The translations under genes and the position numbers were made by a program. Below, piece by piece: positions 1-5,641 of a stretch of 6,710 nt of DNA. This DNA is from Campylobacteraceae bacterium (lineage in GTDB: Bacteria > Campylobacterota > Campylobacteria > Campylobacterales > Sulfurovaceae), in the NCBI GenBank assembly GCA_027083075.1, contig JALWQQ010000091.1, positions 1 through 6,710 on the forward strand, read 5' to 3'. The stretch's first letter is position 1; each line of letters opens with the position of its first letter. The notes under the pieces were generated by a model. The model made no database searches and was not told the DNA's origin. It saw nothing but the letters and a program-made list of their open reading frames with translations.

Positions 1-906
1 GATGGAGAGCATCTCTTCGACACGTACGAAGATCACCTTGCGAATGATGTCAAGCGACACGGTGTTACGGTTCTCTTCGTCGCCGATAACCGGCAACTCT
101 ACGACATCGTCGCTTTCGCTTGCCGTTAGGTCGCCGTATTGTATCTTGACCTCTTCAGCGATCTGTAGCGGTGTGTGCAATGCGATAGAGAGATCGTTGG
201 TAATATGGTTGGAGCCAACACCGAGAAAGTCGATGTAGCGCACCGAGTTGCCTGCGTGTACGACAAGATCGCATGTCTGTCCACCGATGTCGATGACGGC
301 GGCGCCTAGCTCTTTTTCATCCTCGTTCATCACGGCGATCGCCGAAGCGTAGCCGCTTAGAACGATACCTTCGATATTGAGCCCTGCAGAGCGTACCGCT
401 TTGGTAAGGTTTGCCACGCTCGACTTTTGTGTCAAGATGATGTTGACATCCGCCTCGAGTCTGCCTGCATTCATCCCGAACGGATCTTCTATGTACTCTT
501 GCTCATCTACGCGGAAATTGTAAGGTAGCACATGGATAACGTCATATTCGTTCGGGATATTGGCATTGTAGAGTGCGGTCTGGATCGCACGGTTGATCTC
601 TTTGATAGAGATATCTTTTTGGGGGATGTTGACAACACCGGTAGAGGTAAGGCTCTTGGCATAGGCGTTAGAGATGCTTACGTAAGCGTCGGTAGGGTTA
701 CTCCCCGCGATACGCTTGGCATCCGCAACCGCTTTTTTGATACTTTTGGAGGTCAGCTCGATATTGGTGATCGCACCCTTTTTGATCCCTTGGGATTTGG
801 CGGTGCCGTGACCGAGGATTTTAGCTTGTGCGTTTTCGTCGATTTCGGCTACGATAGCATGAATATCCGTCGATCCGATATCTATCGCCAAAACCGTGCG
901 TTTCAC
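1..906 (-). CDS. ftsA: Cell division protein FtsA (3' end beyond window)
   Basis: FtsA is an actin-like ATPase of the inner face of the cytoplasmic membrane. It tethers FtsZ filaments to the membrane and recruits later divisome proteins. I translated the minus strand by hand: 302 codons are open without interruption and run off position 1, so about the last third is missing, including the expected C-terminal membrane-binding helix. Visible motifs are the phosphate-1 loop AIDIGST (residues 7-13), a SHS2/1C-type region at about 84-165 with HVLPYNF and DPFGMNAGRLEADV, the phosphate-2 loop VIDIGGQT (204-211), and AEEVKIQYG (250-258), typical of FtsA after the second loop. The GTG start is supported by AGGGGGA eight bases upstream and by the conserved position of the first loop. 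The start shares one base with the upstream ppiD stop (TAGTG), so the two are probably co-transcribed and translationally coupled. ftsZ would be expected next, outside the window. Identification is firm. Confidence 0.95.
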   Translation of the reverse strand, partial: MKRTVLAIDIGSTDIHAIVAEIDENAQAKILGHGTAKSQGIKKGAITNIELTSKSIKKAVADAKRIAGSNPTDAYVSISNAYAKSLTSTGVVNIPQKDISIKEINRAIQTALYNANIPNEYDVIHVLPYNFRVDEQEYIEDPFGMNAGRLEADVNIILTQKSSVANLTKAVRSAGLNIEGIVLSGYASAIAVMNEDEKELGAAVIDIGGQTCDLVVHAGNSVRYIDFLGVGSNHITNDLSIALHTPLQIAEEVKIQYGDLTASESDDVVELPVIGDEENRNTVSLDIIRKVIFVRVEEMLSI

Positions 907-2384
907 TATTTTAATCCCCCTACGTAGAGCTTTGTTTCGTAGCGTTTGCGAAGCGATTCGATGAGCTTGCTTACTAAGCTTTGCTCTTTGATAGCTCTTG
1001 TCGTTTTTTCGACTTGCTTTGTAAGGTTGTCATCTTTTGCGTTGTCAAACTGCTGTGCTTCTATTTTGTAAACGGCAATTTTGTCCGATACGCTAATCAT
1101 ACCTTTTTCTTCTTTAGATGTAAAGAGTTTTTGCAAAAATTGTAAAGTTTCTTGACGATTTAGAGGAGGGAGGTTTACAGTTGTATCGTTAAGTGCCAAA
1201 AAATCACTATGTGCAAGTTTTATATTGTCAATATTTTTCAATGCCTCTTCCGCAGCCTTGATGACGGCATTTTTATGCAATTCCACCAGATAGGTCGCTT
1301 TTGCTTTATCGTGCGCCTCTTCGAAGCTTTGCAGGCGAGGTTTTTGAATAGAGTCGATCTTGACGGTTGCATAGTAGGAGCCTATGACTTTGGGCTTTAT
1401 GATGTCACCCTCTTTATGTGTTCGGATCTCTTGCCACAGTTGCGGTGTCAACTTGGCGTCACCCAGGGGGAGTGCAATCTTTTCGTCCGCTTTACGCTTC
1501 CCTTTTTTGAAAGCGATATAGGCTTTTTGTGCCTTTCTTTTGCCACGCTTTACCTTGAGGTCGCGCTCTACTAAGTCTTTGACGTCTTCGAAGTCAAGTT
1601 GCTTTCCTTTGGCGTCGGTGTAGTTAAAGCTGTTTTCATCGTAGTAACGTTTGATCTCTTTGTCGCTTACATTTACATCATCGGTATCGGTCCAGACGAT
1701 TTCGAGTTTGTATCTTTCTCGGGTAAGGAATGCATCCTTGTGCTCCTCCCAGTACTGTCGCAACGCTTTTTCGTCAACGCTAACGTTCATATCCGAGGGC
1801 GAGAAGATTTTGTAGGCGATCTTGTCACGTACGGTAGCCGCTGCTTTGACGACATTTTCTTCAAAAGGGTAAGGATCGACTTTGAGCATCGTAAGTAGCT
1901 TTTTAACAACGGCGTTATCACGCATCATCGATTCGAAACTCTTTTTACTTATGCCGCGCGATCGGATAAAGGCGTCGTAGAGCCCCTCGTCGAACTTTCC
2001 TTGGTTTTGAAAGGCGGGCATCGAGGCGATCTCTTCGGCAAGTTCTTCATCACTGACCCGCAGTCCGAGTTCTTTGGCAAAGTTGATGAGTAGTGCCTCG
2101 TTTTTAAGTTGAGCAAAAGCCTGTTGTGCCAAGCCCAGCTTTTTTGCCTGCTCTTTGTCAAGCTTACCGCCGAACATGCGGTTGTACTGTTCAAAGAGGT
2201 TACCGTAAGCCATATTGAGTTGTTGCCTTGAGATCTCTACGTCGCCTACCTTGGCGATACTACTTGTTTTCGAGCCGAATTTGTAGGTACCCCAACCGAC
2301 AAAACCCGCCCCGATAAAAGCGATCGTAGCGATCCAAATCGTCCATACGAGATATCTGTTGTGCCGTTGCATCCAATCGATCAT
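906..2384 (-). CDS. ppiD: PpiD/SurA-like membrane-anchored periplasmic chaperone
   Basis: This is a 492-residue protein with PpiD architecture. A short positively charged N-terminus precedes one transmembrane helix (about residues 11-33, rich in W, I, A and G), which should anchor it in the inner membrane facing the periplasm. A SurA_N-like helical chaperone domain follows (about 36-165, beginning AKVGDVEISRQQL, with GLRVSDEEL and MPAFQNQGKFDEGLY typical of the family). Residues about 222-345 are where a parvulin (PPIC) domain would be, ending GDIIKPKVIGSYYATVKID. A lysine-rich helical C-terminus completes it. The usual parvulin histidines (A-R/K-H-I-L and G-Y/F-H-I) are absent, so isomerase activity is doubtful and holdase function is more likely. 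E. coli PpiD is longer, at 623 residues. The ATG has AAGGTAG six bases upstream. It probably forms an operon with ftsA. The family call is firm; ppiD as the exact symbol is less so. Confidence 0.85.
   Translation of the reverse strand: MIDWMQRHNRYLVWTIWIATIAFIGAGFVGWGTYKFGSKTSSIAKVGDVEISRQQLNMAYGNLFEQYNRMFGGKLDKEQAKKLGLAQQAFAQLKNEALLINFAKELGLRVSDEELAEEIASMPAFQNQGKFDEGLYDAFIRSRGISKKSFESMMRDNAVVKKLLTMLKVDPYPFEENVVKAAATVRDKIAYKIFSPSDMNVSVDEKALRQYWEEHKDAFLTRERYKLEIVWTDTDDVNVSDKEIKRYYDENSFNYTDAKGKQLDFEDVKDLVERDLKVKRGKRKAQKAYIAFKKGKRKADEKIALPLGDAKLTPQLWQEIRTHKEGDIIKPKVIGSYYATVKIDSIQKPRLQSFEEAHDKAKATYLVELHKNAVIKAAEEALKNIDNIKLAHSDFLALNDTTVNLPPLNRQETLQFLQKLFTSKEEKGMISVSDKIAVYKIEAQQFDNAKDDNLTKQVEKTTRAIKEQSLVSKLIESLRKRYETKLYVGGLK
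915..921 (-). promoter_or_regulatory. Ribosome binding site of ftsA, inside the ppiD 3' end
   Basis: The minus strand reads AGGGGGA, then eight bases, then GTG. This strong Shine-Dalgarno match lies within the last codons of ppiD (Gly-Gly-Leu region). It fixes the ftsA start at the GTG that overlaps the ppiD stop codon and fits translational coupling. Confidence 0.75.
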
Positions 2385-2434
2385 GCTATACTACCTTCAA
2401 GTAAAAATTTGTACCATTTTAGTAAAGTTACGGT

Positions 2435-2456
2435 TAAGTTCGGGTTATGATTTTAT
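2435..2456. promoter_or_regulatory. Divergent promoter element between ppiD and bioA
   Basis: The 80-bp divergent gap contains TAAGTTCGGG followed by TTATGATTTTAT. On the plus strand TATGAT (2446-2451) matches the sigma70 -10 box at 5 of 6 bases. On the minus strand TAAAAT (2450-2455) also matches at 5 of 6, so the two -10 boxes overlap. No good -35 is visible in either direction. Predicted starts are near 2458 for bioA and near 2443 for ppiD, giving ppiD a leader of about 60 nt. A weaker alternative minus-strand -10, TACAAA preceded by TGG, lies at 2408-2413. Nearly the same block lies upstream of rsmH at 5586-5606. This is prediction only; the bioA direction is problematic because the leader would be very short. 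Confidence 0.45.
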
Positions 2457-2460
2457 GGAG
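2457..2460 (+). promoter_or_regulatory. Ribosome binding site of bioA (decides start)
   Basis: GGAG at 2457-2460 is followed by two consecutive ATG codons at 2463 and 2466. Spacing is two bases to the first and five to the second, so the second ATG is the better start. An in-frame TGA at 2448 rules out any start further upstream. Confidence 0.55.
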
Positions 2461-2465
2461 AGATG

Positions 2466-3767
2466 ATGAGTAACGAAACGATGATGCAGCGCGATCTGGC
2501 GGTGATCTGGCACCCGTGTACGCAGATGAAGGATCATGAGCACTTGCCGCTGATCCCGATCGAACGCGGTGAGGGGGTGTGGCTCTATGACTTCGAGGGC
2601 AACGCTTATATCGATGCGATCTCGTCGTGGTGGGTTAACCTCTTCGGCCACGCCAATACCAAGATAAGCGTGCGTGTTGCCAAGCAGGCAAGGCGGCTGG
2701 AGCATGTGATCTTGGCGGGCTTTACGCACGAGAGTGCCATTGTTTTGGCGGAGCGGCTGATTGAGATCACGCCGGAGGGGTTGACAAAGCTCTTTTTTGC
2801 CGACAACGGATCGAGTGCGATCGAGGTGGCGCTCAAGATGAGCTATCACTATCATAAAAATTGCGGACGTGAAAAGCGACTCTTTTTATCGTTAACAAAC
2901 TCCTATCACGGTGAGACGTTGGGTGCACTCTCGGTCGGTGATGTGGCACTTTATAAAGAGACCTACAAGCCGCTACTGATCGCCAACAAGCAAGTGCCCG
3001 TTCCGGTTGACGCAACCCCCGAAGCGGCGGCAAGAGCACTTGAGGCGCTTGAGGCGACGCTTGAGGCGGAGCATGAGGATATCGCGGCATTGATCGTCGA
3101 GCCGCTGGTGCAGGGTGCGGGCAATATGCATATCTATCATCCCGATTATCTCAAGGGAGCCAGAGAGCTTACGGAGAGATACGGGGTACACCTGATCGCC
3201 GATGAGATCATGACGGGCTTCGGGCGCACCGGCACGATGTTTGCCTGCGAACAAGCGGGGGTTAGCCCTGATTTTATGGCGCTCTCAAAGGGACTAACGG
3301 GCGGGTATCTGCCGCTTTCGGTTGTTCTAACGACCGATGAGATCTATAGCGCCTTTTATTGCGATTATAGCGAGATGAAGGCGTTTTTACATTCGCATAG
3401 CTATACCGGTAACGCCTTGGCGTGTGCGGCGGCACTAGCAACACTCGATATCTTTGAAGAGGAGAATGTCTTAGAGCAAAACAGAGAGAAGTCGGCACGC
3501 ATTTGGGAGCGTATGCAGAAGATCGCCGCGCTAAGCAATGTCGAAAAGATGCGCAGGCAGGGGATGATTTTTGCTTTCGATCTCAAGGACTACGATCCGA
3601 TGCAGCGTGTCGGCTTGCAAGTCTATCGTTACGGCTTGCAATATGGTGTGTTGCTCAGACCTTTGGGCAATACGATCTACTTTATGCCGCCGTATATCAT
3701 CAACGATGCAGAGATCGAAAAGATGATCGATACCGCTTATGAAGCGGTCAAGGCACTAAGCAAATAG
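2466..3767 (+). CDS. bioA: Adenosylmethionine-8-amino-7-oxononanoate aminotransferase (DAPA aminotransferase)
   Basis: BioA is a cytoplasmic PLP enzyme of biotin synthesis. It transfers an amino group, normally from S-adenosylmethionine, to 8-amino-7-oxononanoate to give 7,8-diaminononanoate. The product is 433 residues (E. coli BioA is 429). Family signatures occur in order: IWHPCTQMKDHE near the N-terminus, DAISSWWVNLFGH (about 50-62), FADNGSSAIEVALKM (111-125), SYHGET (146-151), LIADEIMTGFGRTG (243-256, PLP-contacting Asp246), LSKGLTGGYLPLS (273-285, Schiff-base Lys275) and LLRPLGNTIYFMPPY near the C-terminus. The active-site Asp and Lys are offset by one from E. coli Asp245 and Lys274. 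E. coli Tyr17 corresponds to Cys in WHPC; I believe this is common in related bacteria but have not checked. The start is the second of two adjacent ATGs, on ribosome-site spacing; 2463 would add one Met. No other bio gene is in view, so it appears to be a solitary biotin gene. Its 3' end overlaps the convergent gene by 12 bp. Confidence 0.95.
   Translation: MSNETMMQRDLAVIWHPCTQMKDHEHLPLIPIERGEGVWLYDFEGNAYIDAISSWWVNLFGHANTKISVRVAKQARRLEHVILAGFTHESAIVLAERLIEITPEGLTKLFFADNGSSAIEVALKMSYHYHKNCGREKRLFLSLTNSYHGETLGALSVGDVALYKETYKPLLIANKQVPVPVDATPEAAARALEALEATLEAEHEDIAALIVEPLVQGAGNMHIYHPDYLKGARELTERYGVHLIADEIMTGFGRTGTMFACEQAGVSPDFMALSKGLTGGYLPLSVVLTTDEIYSAFYCDYSEMKAFLHSHSYTGNALACAAALATLDIFEEENVLEQNREKSARIWERMQKIAALSNVEKMRRQGMIFAFDLKDYDPMQRVGLQVYRYGLQYGVLLRPLGNTIYFMPPYIINDAEIEKMIDTAYEAVKALSK
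3039..3068 (+). repeat. Triplicated 9-base microrepeat inside bioA
   Basis: CTTGAGGCG occurs at 3039-3047, 3048-3056 and 3060-3068. The first two copies abut and the third follows after three bases. They encode the Leu-Glu-Ala units of LEALEATLEAE (about residues 192-202), in a helical stretch just before IAALIVEP. The repeats are in frame and exact, suggesting local slippage or duplication in a tolerant surface helix. No wider function is implied. Confidence 0.6.
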
Positions 3768-3774
3768 CTTGCCT
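3751..3774. terminator. Imperfect hairpin spanning both convergent stop codons (weak terminator candidate)
   Basis: AGGC (3751-3754) can pair with GCCT (3771-3774), and AAGC (3758-3761) with GCTT (3767-3770). This leaves a three-base bulge and a five-base loop. On the plus strand a run of five T follows at 3783-3787, after eight intervening bases; on the minus strand no T-run follows. It lies exactly where bioA and the convergent gene overlap and is the only terminator-like structure I can find there. The bulge and the distant T-run make intrinsic termination uncertain. Confidence 0.25.
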
Positions 3775-4928
3775 AAAAGCCCCTTTTTGCTCTCAAGTCG
3801 TGCAAGGTGTCTATCGGCGCGTTTGCTTCCCGCCTCAAGCGCCTCTTTGTAGAGCTGTTTGGCTTTGAGGAGATCTTTGGAGAGGATGATACCGTGTTCG
3901 TAGATCTGCGCCAAGTCACAGAGCGCTTCGGGGTGATTCTCTTGGAGCGCCAGCGCTTCGATAAGCTCTATTGCTTCCTCTTTTTTTTCTCGCAGTAGAT
4001 CGCCCTTGAAAAGCGCGCGCGCCATCATAAAGCGCGCATCGCTATCGGCGGTGGCGCCGAGTAGCAAGAGTAATACCGCTGCCTTCTCTTCATCGTTTTC
4101 GCGTAAGTTTTCGCATCTTTGCAGCGCTTTGTCTATATCGTCTTTGTTATACCCTTCGTTTCGGATCTTTGCGATGAGTTCGCTAAAGTCACCCTTGTGG
4201 CGCAAGCAGATTTTACTAAGACCATGGCGTTTGCAGAGCAAAAACCACTTCTCTTCGATATGCGGCATTGCGGTGTAGCCATGGCTAGGCTCTTGTGCGG
4301 GTGTTTGTGTTTCCTCTTTCGGTCGTGATACCTCTTCGGTAGTAGTATGCTCGTTCTCGGTTGTCGCTTCCTCTTCGAAAAAGGGATCGGGAACCTTCGG
4401 TGAATTATGCAACACCTCTTTCGGGTCCGGCAGGTCGTCAAAGAGGTGCTCTATCTCTTCATTCTTCTCTTTGGGTGCACCGAGATCGATCTGGGGTGCA
4501 GATGCCATCACCTCGTCGGGATCAAGCGAGAGAAAGTTGGAGATCTCATTCTCATCGGCGCTTTCATAGTCAGCGATCTTGTGATCTACCTCGACATAGT
4601 CGTGCAGATCGGTGATCTCCTCTTTGTTAACGTCAGTATCTTGCGTATCGCTACTCTCTTGAAGCAGCGCTTCTTTTTCCGTTTCTCTTTTGTCCGTATC
4701 ATTTGCAAAGTCAAAGAGGTTGCTCTCCGCCTCTTCTTTGCCGTTATACTTGACGATCAGACGCTGCGCTTGTGCGTAGTTTTTGGACTCGAGAAGCGCA
4801 ATGATCTCTTGTAGCTGCGGATCGCTTTTGGCGTGCGAAAGGCTGTAGAGCTGTTGCGAGATACATGCTTCGTCGGTAATGGAGATAGCAAGTCGGATGA
4901 TCTCGAGACGTTTTTGAGTTTGGTTCAT
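3756..4928 (-). CDS. Hypothetical protein: acidic linker plus C-terminal Sel1/TPR-like repeats
   Basis: I do not recognise a named gene. The 390-residue product has no signal peptide or membrane segment and is probably cytoplasmic. Residues 1-62 are predicted helical, with hydrophobic heptad-like spacing (LEIIRLAISITDE, LQEIIALLESKNYAQAQRLI). Residues about 63-220 are a low-complexity linker very rich in Glu, Asp, Thr, Ser and Pro, likely disordered. Residues 224-285 form a second helical segment (KWFLLCKRHGLSKICLRHKGDF). Two Sel1-like repeats follow at about 296-331 (DARFMMARALFKGDL) and 332-368 (HPEALCDLAQIYEHGIIL, AKQLYKEALEAG), then a basic tail ending LLGKLFA. Such repeats usually mediate protein-protein contacts. 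The ATG at 4928 is preferred over an in-frame TTG at 4949: AAGAG lies seven bases before the ATG, and the predicted transcription start near 4953 would leave the TTG almost no leader. The last 12 bp overlap bioA in antisense. It may be expressed alone or with the aldolase-fold gene 59 bp upstream. Confidence 0.8.
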   Translation of the reverse strand: MNQTQKRLEIIRLAISITDEACISQQLYSLSHAKSDPQLQEIIALLESKNYAQAQRLIVKYNGKEEAESNLFDFANDTDKRETEKEALLQESSDTQDTDVNKEEITDLHDYVEVDHKIADYESADENEISNFLSLDPDEVMASAPQIDLGAPKEKNEEIEHLFDDLPDPKEVLHNSPKVPDPFFEEEATTENEHTTTEEVSRPKEETQTPAQEPSHGYTAMPHIEEKWFLLCKRHGLSKICLRHKGDFSELIAKIRNEGYNKDDIDKALQRCENLRENDEEKAAVLLLLLGATADSDARFMMARALFKGDLLREKKEEAIELIEALALQENHPEALCDLAQIYEHGIILSKDLLKAKQLYKEALEAGSKRADRHLARLESKKGLLGKLFA

Positions 4929-4959
4929 GTTACTACTCTTGTGTGTCAATCGCTTTACA

Positions 4960-4968
4960 AGTATAGCA
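4960..4968 (-). promoter_or_regulatory. Extended -10 promoter for the Sel1-repeat gene
   Basis: The minus strand reads TGCTATACT, an extended -10 (TGn followed by TATACT, 5 of 6 to consensus), in the 59-bp gap after the aldolase-fold gene. The -35 region is poor (AAGTTA at about 17 bp spacing), as is often tolerated with an extended -10. Transcription would begin near 4953, about 25 nt before the ATG at 4928. Confidence 0.5.
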
Positions 4969-4987
4969 AAGTTTGATTTACATAACT

Positions 4988-5560
4988 TTACAGGTTTGCC
5001 GAGAGTACCAAGAGGCGACAGCTGTTTTCAAGTATCGAAATCTTTTTTGCCATTTCCGTGATGTCACGATCGTAGGCAAAGAGCCCGAAGCCGCGTATTA
5101 GCAACAGGTGTGCTTCGTGCTCTTGAAAAAAGCGCGCGATCTCAAAGGGGGCGCGTTCCGTCCAGTTTTCGAAGTGTTTCGGATCGTAAACGGGGATCGT
5201 GCCGAGATAGCGTTTGCCGTAGTAGTCGGCAGGGGTAACTTTGGCATGCTTGAGTCCGTAGGCAACGGCGTAGGGCGGCAGGGTGTAGCTGATATACTTT
5301 GCACTCGGGATCGTTTCGTAGATGCGTTCATGGATATGCACATCTTCGGAGGCAAGTTTCCAGCGATAGTCGCGCTTTTGAGCATCGACCTTGACAAAGG
5401 CTTCTTCATTGGGGGTGTCAAGGATCGCTTCGCGGGTGTTGATGATAAAGGTTTCGCTACCGGTGCGTGCAGAGATAGAGCCGTGATAGACCGAAAAGAA
5501 GTTTTTTGTAAAGAGCGAATGGGCGATGCGGGTGATTTCGTCAACGATGTGTCTATCCAT
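4988..5560 (-). CDS. Class II aldolase/adducin-fold protein lacking the zinc-binding histidines
   Basis: The product is 190 residues, near the usual 200-230 of small class II aldolases such as L-fuculose-1-phosphate aldolase (FucA). The fold is recognisable from FFSVYHGSISARTG (21-34, in place of the usual GNIS-R motif), FIINTREAIL (38-47), LASEDVHIHERIYETIPSAK (69-88, matching the S-E-x-x-x-H-x-x-x-Y region), ISYTLPPYAVAYGL (90-103) and LLLIRGFGLFAYDRDI (152-167). In active enzymes the last two read roughly V-H-T-H-x-P-Y and N-H-G-L, and supply three zinc ligands. Here those positions are Tyr92, Leu94 and Phe158; the equivalent glutamate, Glu72, remains. It is therefore probably not a zinc-dependent aldolase or epimerase and may bind a ligand or a partner. 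The start is the ATG with AAGG eight bases upstream; an adjacent TTG at 5563 is a weaker option. It diverges from rsmH and has a TATAAT box at 5600-5605. The fold is likely; the substrate or role is unknown. Confidence 0.8.
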   Translation of the reverse strand: MDRHIVDEITRIAHSLFTKNFFSVYHGSISARTGSETFIINTREAILDTPNEEAFVKVDAQKRDYRWKLASEDVHIHERIYETIPSAKYISYTLPPYAVAYGLKHAKVTPADYYGKRYLGTIPVYDPKHFENWTERAPFEIARFFQEHEAHLLLIRGFGLFAYDRDITEMAKKISILENSCRLLVLSANL

Positions 5561-5585
5561 CAATCTTGCCTTACCGTTTGTTTGC

Positions 5586-5606
5586 TAAGTTTGGGTATGA
5601 TTATAT
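5586..5606. promoter_or_regulatory. Bidirectional promoter for rsmH and the aldolase-fold gene
   Basis: On the plus strand TATGAT (5596-5601) follows GGG. On the minus strand a perfect TATAAT sits at 5600-5605. The two -10 boxes overlap within a near-palindrome, GGGTATGATTATATCC (5593-5608). Predicted starts are near 5608 (rsmH) and 5593 (aldolase-fold gene), giving leaders of about 34 and 33 nt. -35 boxes are weak; the best minus-strand one is TTGTTA at 5625-5630 with a long 19-bp spacer. The block resembles 2435-2456 upstream of bioA. Overlapping -10 boxes should make the two directions compete for polymerase. Confidence 0.6.
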
Positions 5607-5628
5607 CCAAAACCGTAACGAAATTAAC

Positions 5629-5635
5629 AAAAAGG
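5629..5635 (+). promoter_or_regulatory. Ribosome binding site of rsmH (decides start)
   Basis: AAAAAGG ends six bases before the GTG at 5642, which sets the rsmH start. The open frame extends far upstream, but the only nearby upstream ATG (5597) lies inside the -10 box and would not be transcribed from that promoter. Confidence 0.7.
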
Positions 5636-5641
5636 CGATCG

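Noticed and set aside
532..927. Plus-strand open frame of 131 codons
   Set aside because: It is antisense to a clearly identified ftsA and shows no family motif or convincing ribosome site.
2455..2466. Three-codon mini-frame ATG GAG AGA TGA whose stop overlaps the bioA start
   Set aside because: Its ATG lies partly in the predicted minus-strand -10 and before the predicted bioA transcription start, and it has no ribosome site. It is most likely chance.
3775..3787. AAAAG-CCC-CTTTT hairpin as a terminator for bioA
   Set aside because: The stem is only five mostly A-T pairs around a three-base loop, too weak for an intrinsic terminator by itself.
4929..4949. TTG at 4949 as the start of the Sel1-repeat gene
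   Set aside because: It lies about 4 nt from the predicted transcription start and has no good ribosome site. The ATG at 4928 has AAGAG at seven-base spacing.
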